Assembly: GCA_036677805.1 (NCBI GenBank)
Contig: JAVBVS010000011.1
Span: 1 to 64,000 of the forward strand
Source of the DNA: SIG78 sp036677805
GTDB lineage: Bacteria > Verrucomicrobiota > Lentisphaeria > Victivallales > Victivallaceae
Direction: 5' to 3'
DNA length: 64,000 nt
Shown: positions 24,817 to 32,944 of the stretch, one piece after another
Layout: each line of letters starts with the position of its first letter
Numbering within the stretch: the first letter of the stretch is position 1
Translations under genes and position numbers: made by a program
The notes under the pieces: model-generated
What the model saw: only the letters and a program-made list of their open reading frames with translations
What the model was told of the DNA's origin: nothing
The model's database searches: none

Positions 24817-27782
24817 GGCCGCGAGGCTCCGGTCGCAGGCGCCGGACCAAGTTCGCGCAAAGTGATGCCGTCGAACCACGCTTTACCGGTAGCGAAATAC
24901 AAACAGCAGGCCAGATAGGATTTCTGCTGCGGCCCATTGGTGCCGGGTCGACTGGTGAATTCAAAACGCATCCGGCGCCACGGCTGAGTGCCCGCCACCC
25001 AGTTTTTCGGAAACCAGAGGTTGTTTTCATCCCAGATATTGACGCTTGCACCGCCATTCTGCCGCAGCGGCACCACGTTCTCGGTTCGCAGATAAAAGGA
25101 GAGTTCGTAGCGCATCATCGGTTTCAATTCCGGCAGATACTGACGGATCGCAAAGTATCCGTTGAACGCGGAATCGGTCGCCGTCATGCCAAGGCTCCTG
25201 GCGCCGAAGACAAAACTGGTTTCATCCAGCTCGACCGCGGTTCCGGCCCCCGGATTGCCGGTCACCACCCAGTTGCCCAGCAAACGGGCATTCTTCTTCG
25301 CCACCTCAAAAGAGCCTTCCGGCAGGATGGAATCCGATTTCGCCGGGGCCGCGGTCAACGTGCCGAAATTTTCCGCCTCCTGAAAGCCGTGCTTCAAAAA
25401 AGGCGACCACGAATACAATTCAAGCCCCGGTCCCAGATTGCGCACCCGGACAAAATTGGCCGCCATGCCGTCTTGGGCCGGGCGTCCGAGCGTCTTGAAC
25501 GGAATGGTCACCACAGCACGCCACCGACCTTCGCCCGGCATGATTTCCGCCCGGGCCTCGCTGTTCCACAGCTGCCCCCGGCCGGTGGCGGCATCGACTT
25601 TGCGGCTCGTCATCGAACCGGCCGAATTGACCAATATCTGAACGTATTCCTGTCGCCGGCCGGTCGGATCGAGAAAGATTTCGACGCCGTTGTCCCGCCA
25701 CAAATCCGGGTCGCCGGGCTGCCGTTCGACCGCCACGATACGATTCATCTCCGGTTCGACGCAGTCGAACGCAACCACCAGTGCGTCCGGGGTTTCCTTG
25801 ACCCGGACCGTGGTTCCGACCGGAGTCTCCGCCGCGCCGAAACGCTGCAAATGGAGCTCGGCCCCCTCCGGCGACAGCGAAACGGCAAACCCGCCGATGG
25901 CATCATTGCGCTCCAGATAAGCGGCGGACTGCTGTTTCAGGGGGGCGAGGAATTCTTCGCGCATATACCTCACGCGTTCCAGCTCCCGTCCGGACACGAG
26001 CCGCTCGGCCTGATCGAATTTGGCAGTCAAACCGGCAAGCTCGGCCGGAGAATAGACATTGTTCCAGATTTCACTCTCGGAAGGCGGCGAGCTCACCGGC
26101 CCCAGTTCGGTGAATGCGGTCCGGCCTCCGATCCGGTCGATCCACAGGGTTTCGAAGCGATCGAAAATTTCCGCCATCACCGGCGCGGCCGCACCGAACA
26201 TCAAACGGTAGTATTCGTCCAGCAATTTGCCGGGGTCGGCGGCATTGTCCCAGGCGACCCGGGAGAAAATATAGTAATTCAGAGCATGATAGATCAGCTT
26301 GTCGGTCGCGGAATTCATATAGGCGCCGGAAATGTCGTTTTTCAAACCGCCGTAGTACTTGCCGATCGCCCGCGGAGTGGCATCGGGAATGCCCGGCATC
26401 TGCAAAGTGCCGAATTTGCCCGGATAGTTCCACAGCCAGACACGGCGGGACAGCTTCCGGTTCCAGCTTCGGATCAATTCCAGGTCCTTGCGCTGCGTGA
26501 CCGGATCGACCCACGGCCCCTGTGTGGCCACCATCACCAGAATATTGTCGGGCAGATCGATCCGGGGCGGCAGCTGGTAAGGATCGTAGCTCATCAGCGA
26601 AAGATAGCCGGAAACCTGGTCGGCCTTCAACCGCGCCGCAAGTTCCGCCAGTTTGCCCCACATGAAATCGGCAATCGCCTGCGAATCCTTCATCTGTTCC
26701 CGGCACTTCGAACAGCGGCAGACAATGTAGGCATCCTGCGGCATGAAGCCGAAAATGCCCGGCCGCGTCGCCGTCGGCGCCTGATGGCCGGAAGGGTCCC
26801 AGAGGCTTTTTCCGCCCCAGCGGCTGACCACGCCGCGCGAGGCGGCGCTCTGACCGGTCAGCAAAGCTTTGGCATCGCAATAGATTTCGTCCATGACCCC
26901 GCTGCTGTAGCAAAGCTGCCCCGGAAACGGCATGGCCGGATCGTTGCAGCGCACTCCGTCGCTGCGCAGGGCGAAATATTCCGGATGATCCTTGCCGAAT
27001 CGTTCGGCATAGCCCAGCGCCGCCAAACCGTGGTTATTGGGAATATAGCGGGTCTGGAACCGCAGAGTATCGTAATAACGGTCCCGCTCGGCGGAAAGGT
27101 TGTCGGCATACGGGTTGCCTTGCCCCGCCCACGTCCCATTGTAGATCGATACCCGGCGGAACTCATAGTCCGGGCGGTCGAAAATTCGGATTTCGGGAAT
27201 TCGCAAGGGCCGTTTTTCCGGTACAATGGTTCCCATGTCGCCGGGAAAATAGAACCGGCATCCGCCGAAACGCTCAAGCAAGTCATACACGCCGAAAAGC
27301 GAACCTTTTTCCCGCATCCGGCCCCAGATGCCGCCGTGGTCCATGTCGCGGGCGGGATCGGCGGTCCGGTCGTCGCGGCCCAGAATATAAACATCGCCGT
27401 CATGCGTGGCCATGAGAAAGGCATCGCGACACAATTTCGCATCATCGAGTCCGACAGCACGGGAAGCCGCCGAAACACCGACATGAAAATGATGCCGTCC
27501 CGCCGTCGCCTTTTCCGTCACCGGAATCTCGACGCCGAGCATCTGCCCGAGACCGCGGCTCAACTCTTCCGCGGCATAGCGCGTGTAAGGCGCGGCGTCG
27601 GGCGCCACCACCACTTCCGCTTGACCGGATTGTCCCGGTTCCAGCGTAAACAACGGAGTTTCGCCGATATGAATGCTTCTGGGCGGGCGACTGTCGCCAT
27701 AAACGGGCTTTTCGAGTTCCGCCGCGGCAAGCGCGGCGGCCATGCAACCGATCGCCATGAGTCCGAGTCCGAATCGTTTCAT
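24813..27782 (-). CDS. Secreted DUF4838-type protein with CBM9-like and CBM4/9-like C-terminal modules
   Basis: The 989-residue protein has a signal peptide (MKRFGLGLMAIGCMAAALAAAELEK). Residues about 45-150 match the alpha-glucuronidase-like N-terminal fold (PYTRYAAEELSRGLGQMLGVEIPV); a TIM-barrel-like DUF4838 core follows (GCRFYFPGDMGTIVPEKRPLRIPE, RCSKCREQMKD, NILVMVATQGPWVDP, LWNYPGKFG). From about 640 a CBM9-like domain appears (LWRDNGVEIFLDPTGRRQEYVQILVN), then a carbohydrate-binding beta-sandwich (LPEGSFEVAKKNARLLGNW). Probably a surface or periplasmic glycan hydrolase. AAGGAG precedes the ATG, which overlaps the previous stop codon by four bases. Confidence 0.82.
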   Translation of the reverse strand: MKRFGLGLMAIGCMAAALAAAELEKPVYGDSRPPRSIHIGETPLFTLEPGQSGQAEVVVAPDAAPYTRYAAEELSRGLGQMLGVEIPVTEKATAGRHHFHVGVSAASRAVGLDDAKLCRDAFLMATHDGDVYILGRDDRTADPARDMDHGGIWGRMREKGSLFGVYDLLERFGGCRFYFPGDMGTIVPEKRPLRIPEIRIFDRPDYEFRRVSIYNGTWAGQGNPYADNLSAERDRYYDTLRFQTRYIPNNHGLAALGYAERFGKDHPEYFALRSDGVRCNDPAMPFPGQLCYSSGVMDEIYCDAKALLTGQSAASRGVVSRWGGKSLWDPSGHQAPTATRPGIFGFMPQDAYIVCRCSKCREQMKDSQAIADFMWGKLAELAARLKADQVSGYLSLMSYDPYQLPPRIDLPDNILVMVATQGPWVDPVTQRKDLELIRSWNRKLSRRVWLWNYPGKFGTLQMPGIPDATPRAIGKYYGGLKNDISGAYMNSATDKLIYHALNYYIFSRVAWDNAADPGKLLDEYYRLMFGAAAPVMAEIFDRFETLWIDRIGGRTAFTELGPVSSPPSESEIWNNVYSPAELAGLTAKFDQAERLVSGRELERVRYMREEFLAPLKQQSAAYLERNDAIGGFAVSLSPEGAELHLQRFGAAETPVGTTVRVKETPDALVVAFDCVEPEMNRIVAVERQPGDPDLWRDNGVEIFLDPTGRRQEYVQILVNSAGSMTSRKVDAATGRGQLWNSEARAEIMPGEGRWRAVVTIPFKTLGRPAQDGMAANFVRVRNLGPGLELYSWSPFLKHGFQEAENFGTLTAAPAKSDSILPEGSFEVAKKNARLLGNWVVTGNPGAGTAVELDETSFVFGARSLGMTATDSAFNGYFAIRQYLPELKPMMRYELSFYLRTENVVPLRQNGGASVNIWDENNLWFPKNWVAGTQPWRRMRFEFTSRPGTNGPQQKSYLACCLYFATGKAWFDGITLRELGPAPATGASRP

Positions 27783-28594
27783 TTTTCTCCTTCGATAAAC
27801 GCCATGAGGTTGCGGTGATAAACATGATCAATGGCCGTGTTGTCCCAGCCGAGTTCCCGGTAGATATCGTCGTCACGCGCCATCAGCTCGGCAGCCCGCT
27901 TCGCCCGATAATCCCCGGCCAGCAGATCGCTGCCGAAAAACATCCGTTCCCGGATGCGGCAGACTCCGTCCAGGCGCTGCAACGCTTCTTTCCGATAGAT
28001 ATGCGGCGTACCCGCCGTGTTGTCGAGAAACATCTTCGGCGCATCCGGATCGGATGCCTCCTTGCTCTGAAACATCAGCAGCAACGCCAGATATTCGTCA
28101 CACCACGGCCAGCCGAGATGCGCCAGCGCGAACCGCAGTTTCGGGATTTCGATCAGGCATTCGAATCCGATCGGACGGTTGTAATGCGAAGAAAATTTGC
28201 CGTCGCCCAGTACGCCGGAGTGCAGCAGCACCGGACAACCGGTTGCGGCGATCCGGCGGAATACCGCCATCGCCCGCGGATCATACGGGTAGAAACGATC
28301 GCAAATCACCTTGAAGCCCCGGACGCCGGCGGCGAGCGCCGCATCGATCTGCATGCAAACTTCCGGATCGAGCGGATCGATCCACAAAAATCCGTAACGT
28401 GAATTCCCCGCGGCGCACCAGGAACAAAGATTCGCCAGCCTTTCGCCGAATCCCTGAGCAAGGTGATTGTATCCCGGCGGCGGCAGCGAAATTACCAGTC
28501 CGCCGGCGCATCCGGCAGCGGACAATCGTTGCGGAAAGGTCGCTTCGGGCGCAGCGGCGGGGTCCATGATATGAATATGGCCGTCCAGTCTCAT
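27779..28594 (-). CDS. Amidohydrolase-family metal-dependent hydrolase
   Basis: The 271-residue protein begins MRLDGHIHIMDP, the HxH metal site of amidohydrolase_2 proteins, and has GFKVICDRFYP, FALAHLGWP and FFGSDLLAGDY as later metal and catalytic positions. Likely a lactonase or related sugar-acid enzyme. The ATG at 28594 has GAGG six bases upstream; another ATG lies at 28606. It is the second gene of the pseudopilin-amidohydrolase-DUF4838 operon and is distinct from the amidohydrolase at 18910. Confidence 0.8.
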   Translation of the reverse strand: MRLDGHIHIMDPAAAPEATFPQRLSAAGCAGGLVISLPPPGYNHLAQGFGERLANLCSWCAAGNSRYGFLWIDPLDPEVCMQIDAALAAGVRGFKVICDRFYPYDPRAMAVFRRIAATGCPVLLHSGVLGDGKFSSHYNRPIGFECLIEIPKLRFALAHLGWPWCDEYLALLLMFQSKEASDPDAPKMFLDNTAGTPHIYRKEALQRLDGVCRIRERMFFGSDLLAGDYRAKRAAELMARDDDIYRELGWDNTAIDHVYHRNLMAFIEGEK

Positions 28595-28612
28595 GATCTG
28601 CCTCATCGTTCG

Positions 28613-29371
28613 CTATGGATTGGTATAAAGATATTTATTGCCGGAACCGAGCATCTGTTGCAACGGCACGGCCTCGGCATGGCAATCCATCCAGAGAACA
28701 TTGGCCGTTCCGGTATGACGGAAATCAGCGCGGCGGGTATCGCCGGCATTGTTGGCGGTCGCATTGAAGGGATATTCGCCGGAAGTCATATCGAAATGCC
28801 AGAGATCGGTTTTATGATAGGCATCGACCGTCCCCAGAAAACCCGACGGATCCTGCAACCGTTCCGGCTTCATCAGGTGCGGATTGTTGTTGCGCCAATC
28901 GGCGTAATAATTGGGCGAATAGCTCAAATTGTAGTGCCGGGAAATCCGGCCGTTGCGCGGGTCCGAGGGACATTGCAGCAGATTGCCGTCCGGCGCGCCC
29001 CAGCGTCCCGACTGATAGGTTACGGTGAGTTCGGCATACAGGGTCATCGCATAGGCGTAAGGCGCCAGCGTGGTGGTCGCATTGCTGGTGTACGGCATGC
29101 ATTCGCCGGCCAGTCCGCCGGGAAAGAAACCCTGAAAATCGTTCAGATACATGGCACAGGCGGTACCCTGCTGTTTGAGGTTGGAGAGACAGCCGGTGGC
29201 CCGGGCGCGTTCACGGGCGGCGGAAAGCGCCGGCAGCAGCATCGCCGCCAGAATCGCGATGATCGCAATCACCACCAGAAGTTCTATGAGAGTAAAGAAA
29301 AACCGTCGGGACGGCAATCTTCCATCCGGGATCAAGCCGGTACGGGAAAGTATGTTACGAAATGAAACCAT
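28613..29371 (-). CDS. Type II pseudopilin-like protein with extended leader
   Basis: The 252-residue protein has an unusually long N-terminal leader (MVSFRNILSRTGLIPDGRLPSRRFF) before FTLIELLVVIAII, so Phe instead of Gly precedes the predicted cleavage point. The body has a distinct sequence (YLNDFQGFFPGGLAGECMPY, QCPSDPRNGRISRHYNLSYSPNYYADW) and ends with HTGTANVLWMDCHAEA, the H-X9-D motif with Cys replacing Gly. AAGGA lies 10 bases ahead of the ATG. It opens the DUF4838 operon, so the pseudopilin is made together with the secreted enzyme. Confidence 0.87.
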   Translation of the reverse strand: MVSFRNILSRTGLIPDGRLPSRRFFFTLIELLVVIAIIAILAAMLLPALSAARERARATGCLSNLKQQGTACAMYLNDFQGFFPGGLAGECMPYTSNATTTLAPYAYAMTLYAELTVTYQSGRWGAPDGNLLQCPSDPRNGRISRHYNLSYSPNYYADWRNNNPHLMKPERLQDPSGFLGTVDAYHKTDLWHFDMTSGEYPFNATANNAGDTRRADFRHTGTANVLWMDCHAEAVPLQQMLGSGNKYLYTNP

Positions 29372-29414
29372 GATGACCGCGTCCTTTCTTTTCAACTCGT
29401 TTCGGTTTGGAATA

Positions 29415-29443
29415 ATTATACTGAACGAGCAACCGGAAATCAA
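29415..29443 (-). promoter_or_regulatory. Promoter of the pseudopilin-DUF4838 operon
   Basis: Minus-strand TTGATT (29443-29438), 17-base spacer, TATAAT (29420-29415). The leader is about 37 bases. It diverges from the promoter of the regulator at 29551. Confidence 0.8.
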
Positions 29444-29515
29444 GATAAAAATGACGGTTTCGCCCCAGGCATGATGGAGTTTGGCAAAAATAAGCACAGT
29501 TTTTTACACAGTAAT

Positions 29516-29544
29516 TTGCATTCCGGATTTTCCCATGCTATATT
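29516..29544 (+). promoter_or_regulatory. Promoter of the regulator at 29551, predicted leaderless start
   Basis: TTGCAT (29516-29521), 17-base spacer, TATATT (29539-29544). Seven bases after the -10 box comes the A of the ATG, so transcription should begin on or next to the start codon. No Shine-Dalgarno is present. Confidence 0.72.
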
Positions 29545-29550
29545 CGTATC

Positions 29551-30618
29551 ATGGAAATCGGCAACAATCGCAGCAAACACCGGCGGGCTGAAGTTTATCT
29601 CGATGAAGTGCTCTGGCGTACGCCGCCGGGTAAAAAATTGCCCGGCTTGCGTCAACTGATGGCGCAGTCGGGACTGGGCCGTTCCATTCTCGAACAGGAA
29701 CTGGCGGCGCTGGCGGCCGCGGGACGCCTGGATATCCGGACCCGACAGGGCTGTTTCCGGGCATGCGGCCCGGACGCCGGAAAATGCGTCTGGCTGCTTC
29801 AGGATGCCAATTATCCCTACCATCCGCACTCCTTCATCGATCTCTTGTTCGACACGCTTCGCAAACTGGCGGCGGAACGCGGGTTTACGCTCCGGGTGAT
29901 CAGCTATTCGGGCCTGCCGCATATCGAACTGGCGGCGGCGCTGACGGCCAATGCCGTTGAAAAATGCTTTTTGTATGGAGCGCCCTATTGCGAGCTGGCG
30001 GAATTCGTCCGAACCCGGGTACCGGTCTGCGTGGAACTGCTGCCGCATCATACGGTCAAACTCGGACCGGAGGTGCGCGACTCTCCGGAGATGACTCAAA
30101 TCCAGCTTGATTACATGATGGCGCTCGGCCATCGCAAAATCGGCTACGTGCATCAGCTGATCCCCGACCTGGCGCGCTGCCCGGTGCAGTATCACCGTTT
30201 GTTCGACTACTACCGGATCATGGCCGAACGCGGCTGCCGGATCGAACCCGAATGGGTATTTTCCGACTATCACGAATATCCGGTATTCAACAAATCCATG
30301 TATCGGGCCATGCACTGCGCGCGTCCGCCCAGCGCGCTGATCGTGCCGGGCGGACGCATCGAGTTCGCCTATCACTACCTGAACGGCAGCGGCATCGCCA
30401 TCGGCGACGAATTCGCCGTAATGGGTTGCGACGACATCGCGTCGGAACTCCAGCCGCGCGCCACCACCGTCACCAATTATCCGGCTGAAATCGCGCGACA
30501 GGCCTGGGCGGTCATGGAGGCCGCCGTCGACGGCAAAATCATGCAGCTTTTGACCGAACTCAAAATCATCACCGGCGAATCGGTCCGTCGTTCGATCCCG
30601 GCTTCGGAAAAGCAGTGA
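29551..30618 (+). CDS. wHTH regulator with LacI-like sensor domain (paralogue A)
   Basis: The 355-residue protein has a short N-terminal winged helix (VLWRTPPGKKLPGLRQLMAQSGLGRSILEQELAALAAAGRLDIRTRQGCFR), GntR-like, and a type 1 periplasmic-binding-protein sensor (VEKCFLYGAPYCELAEFV, QIQLDYMMALGHRKIGYVHQ, ALIVPGGRIEFAYHYL, FAVMGCDDIASELQPRATTVTNYPAEIARQAW). The last motif is the LacI-family MGCDD-x-TTV stretch. It is divergent from the DUF4838 operon, which it probably controls. Its 3' end overlaps the convergent paralogue by 50 bases. Confidence 0.87.
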   Translation: MEIGNNRSKHRRAEVYLDEVLWRTPPGKKLPGLRQLMAQSGLGRSILEQELAALAAAGRLDIRTRQGCFRACGPDAGKCVWLLQDANYPYHPHSFIDLLFDTLRKLAAERGFTLRVISYSGLPHIELAAALTANAVEKCFLYGAPYCELAEFVRTRVPVCVELLPHHTVKLGPEVRDSPEMTQIQLDYMMALGHRKIGYVHQLIPDLARCPVQYHRLFDYYRIMAERGCRIEPEWVFSDYHEYPVFNKSMYRAMHCARPPSALIVPGGRIEFAYHYLNGSGIAIGDEFAVMGCDDIASELQPRATTVTNYPAEIARQAWAVMEAAVDGKIMQLLTELKIITGESVRRSIPASEKQ

Positions 30619-31684
30619 ACTCGTCCGCGGATATCCGGCCGACGGTGTTGCCGGTATGGATGCGCAATTCGGAGCGTTCGATCCGGGGCCTTTCGCCCCG
30701 GACGGAATCGTCAAGCAACCGCCATGCGGCCCGGGCGATATCGCCCGGCGAATTGGTCACGGTGGTGGGCTCCGGCGTCAGGATGTCCGTGATCTCGTCG
30801 CAGCCCATCACGCCGAGATCGCGGCCGGGTTCGCACAACTGAGCCCGCGCCGTCCGGTAGAGCTCCGGCAGAAATCCGCCCGACACGATCACCGCGCTGA
30901 CCGGATGCGCGCCGCCGGTCATACGGTGAAAACGGTTGCCGAACACGCCCGGCGGGCAATACCCGGAAAACACCCATTCCGGATGCACCGGCAATCCGTG
31001 TTCGGCCATGATCCGGTAGTAGGCGGCCAGCCGCTCATGCTGGACCGGGCTGGTTTCGCGCGGCAGTTCGGCATTGTGGATATAGCCGATGCGCCGATGC
31101 CCCAGCCGAAACAGATACTCGAGTTGAATCAGGCTCATTTCCGGCGAATCGACCACCGCAAACCCACTCGAAACCGTGTGCCGGGGAAGGACTTCCACCA
31201 CATGCTCGCAGTACCGGGACGCGATTTCCCGGAACCAGTCATGAGTCGCACCGTAAAGCAGCAGCCGCTCGACATGGTTCCGGCGCAGGAATTCCGGCCA
31301 CCGCAGCAGCATTTCCGGCGTCAGCCGCGCCACTTTCAAAGCCACGCCATCAGCCGCCGTCTGCAACTCAAACGTATGGAAAATCCCGTATACGAATCCG
31401 TGGCTCCCTCCCATTGTCCCGCGACCGTCATAAAAGAGCCAGACTTCCGATTGCACGGTATTGTTTCGCCCGCGCGACCGGAAAATACCCCGCCGCGGCA
31501 CGATTTTCACCCGGCCCCGACACTCCAGCAATTCGAGCTCGCCGCGCATCACGTCGCGTTTCGTCCCGGAAGCCAGACACAGTTCCCGCAACGCGGGCAG
31601 CCGCCCGCCCGGAGCCGTGACGTTGAGCTGCTCTTCCAGGAAGGCGGCGGCGCATCGATGTTGATTTTCACGAAGTCCTTTCAT
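30569..31684 (-). CDS. wHTH regulator with LacI-like sensor domain (paralogue B)
   Basis: The 371-residue protein is a clear paralogue of its convergent neighbour: same winged helix (EEQLNVTAPGGRLPALRELCLASGTKRDVMRGELELLECRGRVKIVPRRGIFR) and sensor (VERLLLYGATHDWFREIASRYCEHVVEVLPRHTV, SLIQLEYLFRLGHRRIGYIHNAELPRE, LGVMGCDEITDILTPEPTTVTNSPGDIARAAW). The ATG at 31684 follows a -10-like box by 7 bases and has no Shine-Dalgarno; a frame extending to 32416 runs antisense through the GH130 gene and is rejected. It is divergent from the GH130-HAD pair, its likely target. Confidence 0.85.
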   Translation of the reverse strand: MKGLRENQHRCAAAFLEEQLNVTAPGGRLPALRELCLASGTKRDVMRGELELLECRGRVKIVPRRGIFRSRGRNNTVQSEVWLFYDGRGTMGGSHGFVYGIFHTFELQTAADGVALKVARLTPEMLLRWPEFLRRNHVERLLLYGATHDWFREIASRYCEHVVEVLPRHTVSSGFAVVDSPEMSLIQLEYLFRLGHRRIGYIHNAELPRETSPVQHERLAAYYRIMAEHGLPVHPEWVFSGYCPPGVFGNRFHRMTGGAHPVSAVIVSGGFLPELYRTARAQLCEPGRDLGVMGCDEITDILTPEPTTVTNSPGDIARAAWRLLDDSVRGERPRIERSELRIHTGNTVGRISADEFTAFPKPGSNDGPIRR

Positions 31685-31691
31685 ACCACAT

Positions 31692-31720
31692 AACTTACCA
31701 CGCTGCAAAAATTTTACCAA
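31692..31720 (-). promoter_or_regulatory. Promoter of paralogue B regulator, predicted leaderless start
   Basis: Minus-strand TTGGTA (31720-31715), 17-base spacer, TAAGTT (31697-31692), then 7 bases to the ATG at 31684. The -10 match is only fair. Confidence 0.5.
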
Positions 31721-31792
31721 TTCCTGTGTTGATTTTCTGATCGGTTTTTTTGCAAACCGGGCCGCCGAACCGCCGCCGAACCGCCGCCGCCC

Positions 31793-31821
31793 TTGCAATT
31801 CCAACTGCCAACCGGTATAAT
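31793..31821 (+). promoter_or_regulatory. Promoter of the GH130-HAD operon
   Basis: TTGCAA (31793-31798), 17-base spacer, TATAAT (31816-31821). Transcription should start near 31828, leaving a 40-base leader with AAGGA before the ATG. Confidence 0.85.
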
Positions 31822-31867
31822 TTTGATCAGGCCAGGCAATATCACCTGCAATCAAGGAAATTTCACC

Positions 31868-32941
31868 ATGCACAACCCGTTCAAGGAACTGCCGCAGAAA
31901 GTCGGCGAACTCCATTCCAATCCCATCATGCGCCGCTATCCGGGCAACCCGATCATGACCAATGCCGGATTGCCTTATCCGGGAACCTATGTCTTCAACG
32001 CCGGAGTGATCCGTTACCGGGGAAAATATTTCATTGCACCGCGCGTCGACCATTTTGCGCCAAACTTCCGGACCCCGGCATTGTGGATCGGAACCGGCTT
32101 CGGCACCAGCGACGACGGCCTCCGCTTCACGCTGGAACCGGAACCCGTCCGGGTGCATTACCGGGGCGAAATCCTGCCCTGGGTCTGCGACGCGCGCTTG
32201 ACCGTGCTCGAAGATGAACTCTATCTGAGCTTCTGCTTCGAAAATCAGCACTCCGAACGGCCCGGCATCGCCCGCTGGCGGGGCCAAGGCGTCGACTTCG
32301 ACGCGGTGACCATCGGCGTGCCGCAACAGCGCAACATGATCCTGTGGCCGGAAAAGATCAACGGCAAGTATATGCGGCTGGAACGGCCCTCCAACCAGTG
32401 GGGCGATCCCTTCCATATCTGGTACAGCTTCTCGCCCGATCTGCGCTATTGGGGCGATTCGGAACTATTGCTCGGCTGCGAGGACGTCCCGTTCGCCAAT
32501 CGCAAGATCGGCGGCGGCGCGCCGCCGATCAAGACCGACCGCGGCTGGCTGCTTATTTTCCACGCCGTCGACGACGACCCCGACCGCATAACCACCGTCG
32601 CCGGCAATCGCCAATGGAGCAAGCGCTATACCGCCGGCGCCGCCTTGTTCGACCTGGCGGATCCGACCAGGCTGATCGCCGTCACCAAAAGCCCGCTGCT
32701 CGTCGCCGAAGCGCCTTATGAAACCGGCCACGACAAGCTGTGGACCGAATATACCATTTTCCCCTGTGGCGCGATTCTGCAGGACGACCGGAAAACCTTG
32801 CGCGTTTATTACGGCGCGGGTGATTACTGCACCTGTCTGGCCGAAACCACGCTGCCGGAGCTCTGGTCGGTCATGACGCCGTGTTCGCGGCTGGCCGAAC
32901 GCGCCACCGTGCCGTTCCGCATCGCGGATTGGAAGCATTGA
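31868..32941 (+). CDS. GH130-like beta-mannoside phosphorylase / hydrolase
   Basis: The 357-residue protein reads as a five-bladed propeller of the GH130 family: MRRYPGNPIMTNAGLPYPGTYVFNAGVIRYRGKYF near the start (the N-A-G/A-V signature), WICDARLTVLEDELYL-like strand (WVCDARLTVLEDELYLSFCF), and late IGGGAPPIKTDRGWLLIFHAVDDD. Members phosphorolyse or hydrolyse beta-mannosides. I cannot tell which from sequence alone. AAGGA lies 9 bases before the ATG. The HAD gene follows after 3 bases, so a sugar-phosphate product may be dephosphorylated next. Confidence 0.85.
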   Translation: MHNPFKELPQKVGELHSNPIMRRYPGNPIMTNAGLPYPGTYVFNAGVIRYRGKYFIAPRVDHFAPNFRTPALWIGTGFGTSDDGLRFTLEPEPVRVHYRGEILPWVCDARLTVLEDELYLSFCFENQHSERPGIARWRGQGVDFDAVTIGVPQQRNMILWPEKINGKYMRLERPSNQWGDPFHIWYSFSPDLRYWGDSELLLGCEDVPFANRKIGGGAPPIKTDRGWLLIFHAVDDDPDRITTVAGNRQWSKRYTAGAALFDLADPTRLIAVTKSPLLVAEAPYETGHDKLWTEYTIFPCGAILQDDRKTLRVYYGAGDYCTCLAETTLPELWSVMTPCSRLAERATVPFRIADWKH

Positions 32942-32944
32942 GCC

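Noticed and set aside
25389..27818. Plus-strand open frame of 809 codons
   Set aside because: It is antisense to the DUF4838 gene, which has a signal peptide, ribosome site and clear domains. The plus-strand product is Arg/His-rich and without a motif.
30569..32416. Regulator B read from a start at 32416
   Set aside because: The first 244 codons lie antisense to the GH130-like gene and read as random. The winged helix starts just after the ATG at 31684, which also fits the promoter.
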